64,000 nucleotides of DNA. Source: Echinococcus granulosus (lineage: Eukaryota; Platyhelminthes; Cestoda; Cyclophyllidea; Taeniidae). Below the pieces are notes generated by a model that saw only the letters and a program-made list of their open reading frames with translations, searched no databases and was not told the origin of the DNA. Of this stretch, positions 38,687 to 50,800 are shown piece after piece. The position numbers were made by a program, and so were the translations under genes. Every line of letters begins with the position of its first letter. Within the stretch, counting starts at the first letter, position 1. The DNA lies in NCBI RefSeq assembly GCF_000524195.1, contig NW_020170381.1, positions 303,148-367,147 of the forward strand. Direction: 5' to 3'.

Positions 38687-41600
38687 TCAATCACCTACAG
38701 AGAAAATACGAGAACGCTTTCCGGTGGCTTCAAAAGGCTTGTGAACTTCAATTTCCTCAGCGTCAAGAGACAACTTATCAACATCAATGACACCTTGCGA
38801 CGCATTTGCGACACCGCCGGAGCGAAGCACGGGGTTAGAAAACTCGAAATCAGCAAAAAGCTCCTCGATTTTCTCAGATGTCAACCCAGCTTCCTCCAAT
38901 AATTTAGTGTTTGGTAGACTTGTGACTAAATGACGAACACCACTGATATCAACAGTGCATTGAAGACCCTTCTTTATCGAGGGCATATACTCTCCGTAGG
39001 CTGCTTCCAGAAGCAAAGGATCATTCGGATCAACACTGCGCTCATTATGAGAGGCAGAACATCTCAAATCGAAAGGGTCATGGGGAGGTTTAACACTGCA
39101 GGAACCTACCTCATTCCAGTCTACATGCTTATAAAAGCGCAGATTCTTGATACCAGAAATGTCCGGACGCTCCTTGTGATTAATTTTCAAACAGGCATTG
39201 AAAAAGGACTGAAGAGCCTTTGAGAGTCTCTGGAAATTCCTTATTTTCCAGTAACCTGTTCTCGCCCGATTAATATCTACATTCAAGTCGTTAGAAACTC
39301 TACGAACCGGACCTGACACAATCTCAGCCATTAAAATGGCCAGACTCCACACATCAGCCTTAGTTGTTATTTCTATCCCGTTCGCTATTTCGGGTGCCAT
39401 AAAAAGGGGAGTTCCACAAAAGTCGTCATGATTTGGAGGTTCTTGTTTTCGTGTAATATCGTATGAACGGTCAAAATCCGTGATAAGAACGTGACCCGAA
39501 TGGGAGAGAAGTATATTTTCTGGCTTGAGATCTAAATGGACGACCCGCATGGCGTGTAGGTATTCTAAACCACAGATAATTTCAGAAGTGTAAAATCTAG
39601 CATCACTTTCGCTCAAGCGGCCATATCTGGACAGGAGGTCAAAGAGGTCGAAGCCACTCCCTCTACGGAGCACAAAGACCGGAGATCCATGGATTCGAAA
39701 ACTACAGAAAAGGGTAGGCAGAAAAGGTGATTGGTAATCTTTCAGAGCGAGACGAATGAGAATGTGATGTTCCCGAATTGCACAAATAACAGCTGATGGA
39801 TTCTGAAGGAAAATTCTTTTAAATGCATATAGTTCATTTTTGTCGTTTCCTCTTGCAGAAGCTACTTCATACACCATCGAGTAGCATCCTTTGCCGATAA
39901 ACTTCTTCACGCTAAACCGTGGTGAATCCATCCTGTACCACACCACAGGGGTAGATGGGAAAGCCGGCACCCGCCTCTCTGTAGATCCTGCACAGGCCAC
40001 TCAGACAGGAGCTCGTACCTTATTGGTTCTTCGGGCTATGTTGCCGACTTAAACAATTGTACAAAATTTTTGGAGCCCATAATTGTAGTATCTTGTTTAG
40101 TTAGCTCGAGAATTTAGTTTCATAAGACAATACTGAGCAGTGCGCATTGCACAACACTGCACTTTATGACCAATAGAGGCGTCAGTAATAAATATAGCAG
40201 ATTATGATGAACGTAAAACACCTTAGCATGAATTTATCGATGCAGTTTCCTGCACTAATGATACTTTTATAAGTACATAGCTTCTGTCCATACATTACAT
40301 CACCACAATAAGCCGAAACTCTGCTGAGTATTATTCTTAAAACATTTCTGCATGAATTGAAAAGGAACCCGTATTTCTATAGTTTCGTTAAAGCAAAGCT
40401 GATCATTAAATCTCATCAGCGAGAATCACAGAGAAGCGAACCACTGCATGACTGAATTGGCGTACCATCAATGCACAGCTTCAAACTTTATAGTCTATTC
40501 CAAACTCCCCATGAATTGCACGAGAATTTCCGGAAACTGCGTACATTTAATTCCCCAACTTGTAAATACAAATCGGTACCATCGTCAAGAAACGCGTTAA
40601 TTCCACCCTCCATCAACAGTAGCAGCTGCAAAAATCGAGAAAATGGTGGCTTTGAGGTGGGGGATGTTGGTTACTCGTTTAATTTGAACTCCATCTTATT
40701 ACGGTGGCAGCCATTACCGAAAAAGCATTTATCACAAAGGCTTTAAAGATGCCATATGTTATTCGTACCGGAAGAGTTTAAGATTTAGATAGCTTAATTA
40801 AATGGAGGAACTCCCAAAGTGGAGCGATCAACCCCGCATTTTAAAGCCAACGTGCGTTTTTCTATCCGGAATTACTTTAAAGGCATAAGTAGAAGTAATG
40901 ATGTGATTCTCTAAATAATGTTTAAGCCCAACTTAGCATTGAGCTAAGCCGTGATTTGTTCACAGGGTTTGCAAAACTTCATTTTTCTGCACAAAAAATT
41001 ATGCACTTTGTGCCTTCTTGTCTCAGTCTGACAAGGAGCACCATATGTGAATGCATACCTGGTAGGCGACAAATGGAATAATTCACAATGCTACGATGAA
41101 GCTCCTCCCGGACCATGCAACCCTATTTAATGCGAATGCATACACCGATAAAGTTGTGGTGATACTTCGAATCCGTCCTTTATGATAAAAGTGCATGAGT
41201 TCCAAAATTACATGCTAAACGACCGCATTGATGGCATTTTCTAACCGTGTAGATTATTTTCAACTTCTATAAACTCTTCGCTATTGAGCTTCCATGCTTA
41301 CGCATAACTCTCCTTATGCTTTTGACTTAATATCTTTCAATACTTGTTGCATATTTTTCTTGACTTTGGTTCATCTAGGCTCTTGTGTGCAATAGGCATT
41401 CAAGTTCAAAATTAACAATTTTCCACTTTGCGAAAGCCTCTAACATATATTTTTTTAGCATAACAATGAGTTTTACTGAATTTCCACCCGTTACTTCTAG
41501 ATTATGCTAACTTTATCGACCAAACACATTCTTTCTCTCTGAATTACATTCATAAGTCCCAATCGAGGTTCATCTCTAAACGACCGCTGAAAACTTGGTC

Positions 41601-42512
41601 TACAAAGCGGTTAATGACATGGAAGATATTAGTTCTTAGGAAGGGAATAAGCATTGAAATTGCACATTTTCGTGCAAATGGTGAACGCTTGGGAGTGGAT
41701 TAATGATATAATGACACACCGTCTCAAAAAAGGTATAATGTTAAATCACCGTTCCCCAGTTTAGCAATTGCGGTGGCAGTGAAACACTCCCTTCGAGTAA
41801 AATCCTTTACTGTCTGAGTCACGTGACAGGGTAATGTCATGTAGATTGGATTAGGTTCTAACTTGATAAGTTACCGCTTCTGAGTTACGGGCCTTTACAG
41901 AGTCTGCGTACTTCTTAATCGTGGAGAGGTTGCACCCATGATGCCCATGCTAATGGGGATCCCAATCCTTGCGCCCGACTTGTGTACTTTTGAGCTTTCC
42001 AGAAGGGCAATTCCTCGTATCATTTTGGCGAAACTACGGTCAATATTCCATCTCTTATCACAATTCCAATTAAAATAAGCGAATTGAATGCGTCAATAAT
42101 AAAATTAAATTCCCAAAATGCTCCAATTTTTCTTTGTTAAATGGAATAGTACAGCATCTGTTTGATTGGCGATTTGATGTGGATTGCAAATTCAGCCCAT
42201 TAAATGCAGTGATGTGTTTATTAATAAATGTGAAATGTTATTGTAAAACGTTACCCTAATATAGATGCGCCATTTGTTTTAGGACTTGCCACTGGTAACC
42301 CTCGTGTCGAGGATATCGAATCTTAACCAGAAATATTTAGGAGAATATGCTATGATAAATCAGTCCACTAGACCACACGCCATAGTACTGTCGTCAGACC
42401 AGGAACTGTATTGCAGCTGTCATGGCACTAGAGAAGTCGTACCTTTCTGCACACGGAAAGACCGCACGTGTCTCGAGCCGGAGGCGCGGCTGAAACGCCT
42501 GCGGCGGCACAT
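38687..42512 (-). CDS. RSKR: RSKR/SgK494-like AGC protein kinase with altered HRD and DFG motifs
   Basis: The main exon is 39987-38687; a proposed first coding exon, 42512-42443, joins in phase (G then GA) across a 2.5 kb GT/AG intron, giving 456 residues. The segment VPAFPSTP before the kinase domain resembles LPEFPIRP of human RSKR. Kinase motifs: FIGKG (53-57), Lys80 in AFK, HLDLKPEN (174-181), DFD (194-196) instead of DFG, CGTPLFMAPE, then DVWSLA. The AGC tail follows with HVDWNEVG, and near the end ELFADFEFSNP, a hydrophobic motif with Glu at the usual phospho-site. Catalytic Asp and Asn are kept, so it may be active. The main exon is certain; the first exon and the RSKR assignment are likely but unproven. 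If the first exon is wrong, the ATG at 39931 would start the protein. Confidence 0.75.
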
Positions 42513-42547
42513 CGTCGTCCCAGGCCGAACAATGGGTGGACTGCTCC

Positions 42548-44715
42548 CTTTAGACGATGAAATAATCGGCTTAACCGCAGTGGTTTTCATTCACTGTAAA
42601 TAACTGTGATGTTCATTGATGATTAGAAGTGAATCCTTTTTGGCACATTAACTTATCTTACCGATTTTTCAACACGCCTCAGTAATTGCCTTATTCGGCG
42701 ATTATGTAGGAGGACAAGGTTTCCTTTTCATTTGCTGACCTTTCCTTATGGACAGTATTTTTTCAAGGCTCCAAGACAAGAGCATTTCGTAGTTTTTTTT
42801 TGCTTTTGGGATTTAGAGACCAATAGTGTACCTCCAAGTATTTTCCATAGATCATTTTTTTGGCTGTTTTGTTTAAAGCCTGTACTCTTCAACATATCGG
42901 AGCAACTTACTAGGATAAAAATTGAATCTAATTAAAAAGCCAATTGCTTACAAATAAAAGGTAAATTGGATTCCTCTTGGTACGCCGAGGAGCTAATTTA
43001 CTCCAAAGCTGAAGATCATGACAAGAACAATACCTCGTCATACTCTTTAGAATACTAAACTCAGTAACAACGTGTAGAAGCAGTATATAAGCGCCAAAAT
43101 CAGGCTTGAGAATTGATATACATCACCAACTGAAGGCGAGTGCTAAAAACTCAACCGCTGAAAATTTTAGACTCATACTAGTTAAAAACTTCACTTACCC
43201 AATAGTTTATTAGGAGGTAGAGTTGTAAGGTACACACCCGAGTGCCACAAATTTTATTCAACCCGTCAGTTTACTTACGTCTTTCACAGGCAAAACGATG
43301 AGAATGCCAAATTCTCTATAATCATGCTTGAAGCCCTTCACAAGCTCAAGCGCTTACCCGGTTAAGTGTGAATTATGTTGCTGGAGTATGAAGGGTCTAA
43401 CTTTTTTAAGATCTTCGTATAATTACAATGAAATATTGGAGGCTGGTTTGCAACTTGCTGGAAGGCAAATGTGATGTTTTTCCAAAACATGCATTTCTTT
43501 TTTAGACAGAACACTAATTTAAGGCGGTCGTGCAGGACTGAAAGACCCCTGAAGCAGATTTTGGTATTTTCAACGTAAAAGTCAAACCAAAAGTGGTTAT
43601 TGGTTATGTGACCACGTAGCCCCAAACTTTTTTTCAGGATTCATGTTTGCAAGACGTGGTGCTTGAATGAACCACAATATTGGCTCCTGGAGCACACGCT
43701 TGCCGACCGAGCGGTGGCACGAGCGCACATGCGTGTTTGTCGTGACCATGGCTGTAGAAGTTTGGACACCTGCGTGGTTGTCGGCTGAAGGCCTACCAAT
43801 ACCTCTCAAATAACAGTTTTTATTAGCAGGCTTTGCCTTCTCTTACAGTCGTTTACTCACCCCACTACAGAGATATTTGCTACAGAACTTTCGTTTTCCA
43901 CATTTTTACCAAAATGTGATAATCATCGGGAGCATTCTTTAGCATTAAAAGTAAGCGTTTATTTTAAGTGGAAATGAAAACCATTTTATGGATAATTTTA
44001 TATTAAGGTGAAAACATTTGTTCTCCAAACATTACATACTAACTCCAGAAATGCGCGCATTCTATGCAGTGGGACCCGCCAGCCATTTTCTCATGTGTTT
44101 CTCAGTTCCAGATCTTTAAAGTTATACTGAAGTAATGGATTCCTGAGTTACCACAGATTCAGATACAACTAGTTAGAACATAAATGAATTGCAGATGAGA
44201 GAGGAGTTATTTTAATAGCAAGCAACTGGAGCTCATTCACTAAGACTCTTTCAATGGTTTGAATATCTCAGTTTGAAATCCCATTCTAAATAAAATACGC
44301 AGTTTTCATTTGTATCTACACACCTACACTCTGAAATTCTCTATTAGAATTAATCCGAACGAATCATATATGGCGGTAAAACCACTTAAAAGTTATCTAG
44401 AATTTTGGCAATTATTATGGGTGCACGTGCCCTTCACACGTGCACTAGCACCCACGTTCCCTGAATACCTCAAGGAAGGCCACGCCCATCGACTTATGAA
44501 AGACCTCATGATATTTAAAATATAGGGATGAAATTATTCAACACTTGATAAGAACCCATACCCAGTGTCCTCAGCTAGCCCCCAAACACAGTAACTTGTT
44601 AGCTAAATTGATTAGCAGCGAACTTAGATGCAAGGAAGGTGACTCTAGGGCAAAGAGAAGAATAGGGATGAGCGTCATTTTATTAAAGATAGAATGCCAA
44701 AAATAGGATTAAACA
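42548..44715. other. Intergenic interval between kinase and stress protein
   Basis: AT-rich with no supported gene. A somewhat GC-richer patch at 43660-43800 gives a short minus-strand frame with no similarity that I recognise. Confidence 0.4.
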
Positions 44716-45240
44716 TTAGTCTTTTTTTGCTTGCTCTACTTCTGCCTCAAATGAGGCGGAACTTCTCTTCGCGGGGGGCACTACTAGAACAGGTATGCCG
44801 GAATGATAAACAACATAGTGGCTGGCGCTACCCAAGATGGTCCTCCTCGCCTTACTCATTCCCCTGGAGGCGATCACAATGAGGTTGGCGAAGTAATCAT
44901 CTCCAACTTGAATTATTGCTTTGCCTGGATCCGCATCTGCTTTCAATGTGGTTTCGTAAATGAAGTTTGCTTTCTTGCACTTCTGTGCATACTTGTCTAG
45001 TACTTGTTTCCCCACTTCTATTCTTTCGTTCGTGGACGAGGATTTGTTTGTAACGGCGTGTTCAATGACAATTCCACCGGGGGGAGAGACGTAGCGCGGT
45101 TGGATGACGTGAACGAGGATGAGTTTGTCTTCAGGTCTGTGTGCTCGCTTGAGGTACCAATTGAAGGCTCGTTCACAGTGAGGACTGTCATCAACGGGCA
45201 TAATAATTATACGAGGTGAGACTGGAGGCTCAGAAGTCAT
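44716..45240 (-). CDS. Universal stress protein (UspA family)
   Basis: Single-exon gene of 174 residues starting at the ATG at 45240. The Usp fold is recognisable from the first strand (RIIIMPVDDSPHCERAFNW), through LILVHVIQP, to the ATP-binding loop SRGMSKARRTILGSASHYVV and the final strand GIPVLVVPP. The family is widespread in bacteria, plants and flatworms, absent from vertebrates, and is thought to bind ATP and act in stress tolerance. The C-terminal 20 residues are charged and not conserved. A CCAAT box lies 180 bp upstream. The absence of introns is unusual beside its multi-exon neighbours but normal for a compact gene. Confidence 0.93.
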   Translation of the reverse strand: MTSEPPVSPRIIIMPVDDSPHCERAFNWYLKRAHRPEDKLILVHVIQPRYVSPPGGIVIEHAVTNKSSSTNERIEVGKQVLDKYAQKCKKANFIYETTLKADADPGKAIIQVGDDYFANLIVIASRGMSKARRTILGSASHYVVYHSGIPVLVVPPAKRSSASFEAEVEQAKKD

Positions 45241-45417
45241 TTTGCCACGAATATGCGGGAGGGCAGGTGGTAGGCGTATTTATTCTAGCAAGACTCACTT
45301 GAAGAAGCATGCATTCGGAAGTTAAGTGGCGACAAAACCAATAAGAATGAATGAGGTATTTCGTACTAGGAACACCTTAAAGATTACTGGCGAAAATATT
45401 CGCACTGTTTTAATGGG

Positions 45418-45422
45418 ATTGG
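45418..45422 (-). promoter_or_regulatory. CCAAT box upstream of the universal stress protein gene
   Basis: CCAAT on the minus strand about 180 bp upstream of the ATG at 45240, similar in placement to those of the psq and Tincar-family genes. The role is inferred. Confidence 0.3.
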
Positions 45423-45597
45423 CAGTGTGATTTCCGCTCCATTTAAACAGGACATAAAGTGAGGAGAAGCAACATTTGCGACTCTATGTATTAATTTGCA
45501 CTATTTTATATTTCTTGTCTGTAGTTACACGGTTTATAAATTTTTGTGTTACTTAAATTTTCTGAAATGTCTTTGCAAAGTAAAAGAATCAAATAAA

Positions 45598-45792
45598 TTA
45601 TTGAAAAGAGCCCATAAATGCCCACTTTTCAAATAAGTTAATTAAACTCAATCGCATCTTTTGCATAGGTTCCCCCTTAAATAACATTGTCTTGTAATAT
45701 TTAATACGCGAATTGATTGTTTTGAGAGACCGATTCCGCTGCATGGTGGAATCACTTGTCGTAGCAGCATCAGTCGACCCTATCGGGTCCAT
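45598..45792 (-). CDS. Candidate small protein, 64 residues, unknown
   Basis: An ATG-initiated frame of 64 codons starting MDPIGSTDAATTSDSTMQRN, with a polar N-terminus followed by a basic and amphipathic part. It lies on the same strand as, and 360 bp upstream of, the universal stress protein gene. No family recognised. It could be a small gene, a 5' exon, or chance. Confidence 0.25.
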   Translation of the reverse strand: MDPIGSTDAATTSDSTMQRNRSLKTINSRIKYYKTMLFKGEPMQKMRLSLINLFEKWAFMGSFQ

Positions 45793-46979
45793 ATGAAGCG
45801 GCAGCGCTAGTCATTAAATTTCATTACGCGACGGGGAAGCGAAAGGTAACGCTGGAAAAATAAGCAAATCTATAGTAGGAAATTGTGACTGAACGATGCA
45901 TTTTCCCCACAGTTCCTTAAATTACATAACTCTGGTATTAGTAAAACCGGATGGGAAACAGAAGACACATGATTTAAGGAAATACTGATTCAATTAAATG
46001 ACTTCTGTGAAGTGCAAGACCCGCGAAACGTAAAAACAAACTGGTTGTGTTTTGGAGCCTCAATCACATGTAGACGGGAATGGGAAACTCAGAAGTATGT
46101 GAAATCAATGCTGAATACCATATTTGATTGAATTTGACGCAGGCATTATAGATTCGAGATAGAGCCTACTACCTCGTTGCACCTTAAATGACTACAGCTA
46201 AAGTGTTTGTTCGAAACACTATCACACATAATTTTGGATAGCATTAAGCGTTACTTTTAAAACGCCGTTTTGAAGCACGAAGTTTCAAATTGAAGAGGTC
46301 GATCCATACTTCCTAAATTTGGCGCATACCTTAACCTGCTCTCTGATCTGATCACAGATCTTCATTTATGTAGGGACGGCGATAATGGCGTAAAAACAGA
46401 TGTAGGGTTCCCAACTTGTAAAAGTTTTGGGGGGGGAGGTGGGAATTTTGAGCCTCAAATTAAGATTCTTTATTAAAATTATATAAGAAAGATAATTATT
46501 TGCTCAGAAAATAGACCATTAATTCCCAATATTGCTATATGAGTGGAGGTGATTTGAATTAACAATTTCATCAATAAGGAGAATAGTTTCGCTGTGGTGT
46601 TTGACCATCAACTTTCAGTATTAGAGTAAAGTTGGTGGCGCTTTTACTGGAAACATTTCCTATTAGATTTATAGGTTGTATTGAACCGTTTGAATAACTT
46701 TATCTTTGAGACAGAAAACCTCATGTCCTTTTCAAAAGTGGATTCCCGTTTGAAGCCGATAACATTAAACCTCACAGGAAACGTCACCTAATCGCAACTC
46801 AAAATGCCTCCTGTACGAAACATATTGTAAACCAAATCATAATCAAGCTAAAATGACAGCCATCTCAGGGATAAAAAATACCTTTATCAAGTGGGTTACT
46901 AATAAAACAAATTGCTCTAGCTGTAAGGCGATCTCGTGATGCGTGCAGCTCCACCCATAAGCTGGTTCCTCCATCGGCC
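45793..46979. other. Interval upstream of the unknown 260-residue gene
   Basis: No gene is supported. The frame of the next gene stays open back to a stop at about 46872, so a 5' exon junction may lie within 46872-46980. Confidence 0.35.
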
Positions 46980-47822
46980 ATGAACTCAAGGAACTGTACG
47001 TTCGGCAGCGTAGAAGGTTACGAGTGGAATCCGACAGCACAGTGGATTTTCCAAAATGTGATTACCCTGCCAAAGGCGGTTGATGCCATTTGTAGGTGGG
47101 TGGACGCCTATTTGTTAGAGCTCGGTTAACCAATCGGAGTGCGAATCACTCACAGGTCTACTTTGCAAGCCTTGCTGTACCCTCATCAGATTTATTATGA
47201 GTATTTCGTGAGGTCGAACATGGATACCGATATATATGTATTACATGCTTTCTACTGTGGTTTTTGTAGCATCCGACATCAACCACTTGACCAAAATGAT
47301 ATCCCTGATTACCTAGCCCGAAGAGTTCAAATGAAGCCGCGCGTAAATTGCACTATACATGGGGACATCTGCGGTTTTGTAGTGACAACCGCCAAGTCAC
47401 GGGCCTTCCCTGCAGCCGTCATAAATGGATATATTGCATTGAACAACGCCGCCCACACAGTAGCAGTAAGACATTGTGAGACCGACCACTTCCTGGCTGG
47501 ATATCGATTCTTCTCCTTCAGCAACACGCACGAGCAAGACTACTTCGTCCAGTACCTTGACACAATCCTGGACAGCCACGTGAGCATGTTTAAGAGAAAC
47601 AGCGCGCTGTACTACGACTACCCGATGCGAGGAGGCATGGGAGAGGGCGTGAAACCGTTTGGTGCCTACGGACAAATGCAGTACATGGCGTCACCTGTAT
47701 CTACGAGAATGCACAGAGGGCAGTTACGAGTGAGCGATTCTTCTAGCATACCTAAAATCTCGCTCAATAATCGAGTGGATGGTGGATTGAATATCCATAA
47801 AAAGAGGCACTATGTCCTTTGA
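46980..47822 (+). CDS. Unknown conserved-looking protein, about 260 residues
   Basis: Two exons, 46980-47095 and 47156-47822, joined through a 60-nt GT/AG intron (TGTAG then G, giving Arg). The unspliced frame would stop after 49 codons, whereas the spliced frame runs on for 222 codons. The gene is GC-richer than its surroundings, as expected for coding DNA. Early residues read CTFGSVEGYEWNPTAQWIFQ; the middle holds several Cys and His (FYCGFCSIRHQ, CTIHGDICGF), and a Tyr-rich part (ALYYDYPMRGGMGEG) precedes a basic tail. There is no signal peptide or membrane segment. The first Met may not be the real start, since the frame is open upstream. I recognise no family; it may be lineage-specific. 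Confidence 0.6.
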
Positions 47823-50800
47823 AACAGACATATTTTGAATAGTTTTTTTGTTATTTTATGGCAGAATTTAGTGTCTTTCATTGATAACTTATCGTCTCTT
47901 TTGCATTGTGCGCTAGTTTAAACTTTAGTCCTATGCCAGGACCGACAAATTTTAATTTTACATGTTCAAAATTCATTTCTGCTGAGTGCATTTGGGATTC
48001 CTGTATCCTTATAAGACGACCATAAATATAGCCACATGGTCAACCGAGGTGCCTTCCATGCTTATTTTAGAATATTTGCTACGCACCATACAAGGCGCCT
48101 GATCTTAGCCATTCTTTCAAAATATTAGAAGCCGGAATAGCTATGGTGGGTTGAGTTAGTTCCATTTTTTGTTAGAATAATTTTCATTTTCAGACAGTAT
48201 AAATCTGCTTAAGAAATGTTACTACTTGTAGTATTACCAAGAATCAACGGGATGATTCATAAATTTGAAAGACTATCCTGCTTAGAAGTGGTCCCAATGC
48301 GAAATTAAAATGAACCAAATGCTTAATCACCTCAAGCCTAGGAAAGTTCATCAGCTCAATAAGCCTGAAGTTGTTTTGCTGCAACTATTTTCAAACTCTC
48401 ATCAATATGATCTCGATGATTTCAAATGAACGATCTGATTTTTAAAATGACAGCAGCCACTATTCTTAAGCCGACCTGCCTCATCGTCAATCTCGATATT
48501 ATTGATGGACTGTGCTGATGACGAATTCGCACTTAATAAAAGTAATTTCCATAACAAGGTGTGGAATAACCAATCAAATACTGGAAAACCGTCGATGAGT
48601 GCCGTGCTAAGCTCTCATACAGTTCCGGCATATCTGTGCGATTCTCAAATTTCCCATCAAGAAGCCCCAACGTCCTATAATAATGGGGGTGTGAGTCAGC
48701 AGATATTTCTGGTGAGCGTTGCAAATAAGATCCTTGAATCAAACCTGAAATCGTCTCAAGGGAAACCAACACTTGACTAATTCATATAGAATTTGATTTG
48801 AAGTAACAAAATCTGCCACTCCATATTCTGCCCTCTATCGTGCTTTATTTGATTGAGAATGTAGATAGTCCATTATTTACGCGTACCGTTATCAATCATG
48901 CTTGTTTAACGCGGTCAACCCACATGGAACTTTACTTAAGTAACGTTAGTTATAATGGGTTGTTTTTAGTTTATAGCAAGTTGATTGACTATACAGGATT
49001 TCCCAATAAATTTGGGATTTGTTTTAGATATCAAAAATTGTAAAGTAGCGGAAAGTCGTGGCAAGATTGCCTAATGTGATAAGCTTCAAATATAAGATAG
49101 TACTAAGTCTTTTTATCATGACCCAAAGTGTGCCATAATCAAGCATTTTTTTCTTTTCCACATTTTGATCATAATGCACAATAAACGAATAATACATGGG
49201 ATTGTGCACGGTGGATGTCGAAACTGTTCTCCTTTCATCGCTACAACTCCACTGCATCGGGACTCAGCCCTTTTAACAATCAGATCGAGTTGAGCTCCTC
49301 AATCTGTAAATAAAGCTTCATTTTAGGCTATTCTTGGAGTGACATGCACATAGAAATTATCTTGTAACACCACGAAATGTTATTAATTCACATCCACAAG
49401 GCCCGTTGGGCTTGAAGGAGGAAGGAGAAGATCAATCAGTCAGAATTCTACATTTTTATCATTTGTAAAAAATAATTCATTCTTGAAAACACGACCTTGT
49501 GTTGGCGGAAATGAGTTTTATGTGGATTTATTTATCGTTATACACAAACAGAAACACTTTTTCAGTTTCGACCTGAAAGTCTGTTTCTAAGGCTTACTGC
49601 CACATTAACTCTCTGAGAATATTCGTAAACGAAAAATAATTAGGTATTCCACTTTGCCATTAATGCTGTGAGACTCCAGTTATCCATTTATCACTGTGAC
49701 GGGATTATATTAAGGTTCGGCTCCTCAATTTGCTTATGCATACAGTTAGCGGAAATTTGGCCTTTTTGTGTCATTTACTTAAAAAGCCAAATTACGCTAA
49801 GGTGTTTTAAGCACTACCACAATTGCCTTCATTCGGGTTTGAGACAAACCAACTAAAAAGCGTTTAATTGAATCTACTTTTTTTACCTTTCACATGAAAG
49901 TCTCAATCACGAAACGTAAGCCAGTCGCTTTTCAATAGCTGATTCCGACGTGCACAATAGAGCTACGTTTCCACTTTATTGAGGCCACTTTTATTCACCA
50001 TTCAGCCACGCAGCATTAGCACATTCAGTTCATGATAAATCCAAGTACAAGTAGCTTTTTTATCCGACCTACATGTTTCGCTGCTTGACATCTGTCGTGT
50101 AAAATTAAAATGCCACTAAATGTTGAATTCACAATGCCACCAAGACTGCGCTTTGCGTCACTGAATACGCGCCTCTAACTCAAACAAAAAGTGCGCATGA
50201 GAAGAGTAAAAATTGCATCCCCTGAGGGAGGAAAAGACAATGAATTCTCAAATCCGTTTATCTGTTACCTCATTGTGGGCCTTAATCCAAAAATAGTTGA
50301 ATACCCTATCCGAAAAATTTTTGAGGTGCTATTGTGTATGCCAATGGAAAGGCAAGTACGCGAGGTCAACGCTAATGGTAAGGCCTTACAGTTTAAAGCG
50401 TAGAACCAGCTATGCGAAGTCCCTCATGCCCCAAATACTGTCACTTGAGTTCCCACACAAACTGACTCAACCAACACCTGGCGTACTGTCAATCACAATG
50501 ATTGTTAATTGCTTTCACCTCGGAGCAGGTCTAAGACACTTTGAAGGACAGCTTAAATGGGTCATGTGACGTTAATCAACTGTCAATGCATTCAAATCAA
50601 AGTGTGTGTCCGGACGAATGCGTGACATGAAGCATTACAATTTGCTTGCAAATCGATTAGCATAGAGATCTGAAAGCGCTTTTGTAATTCTCTTCATACT
50701 ACTTTGATTTGTAACATAAAGGAATTTGTTTTATTTACAAAAGAGTGGTAGGTTCAGCTTCGATGGCTAGTAGGTAAAAGTTTAAGAAAATAACACAAAC

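Noticed and set aside
42286..42603. Plus-strand ORF of 105 codons after a TTTTAG acceptor-like site
   Set aside because: Only its second half is GC-rich and that half coincides exactly with a minus-strand exon bounded by splice sites that joins the kinase in phase. The plus-strand product resembles nothing known.
48502..48780. ATG-initiated plus-strand ORF of about 92 codons
   Set aside because: Composition resembles the AT-rich background and there is no splice, promoter or homology support.
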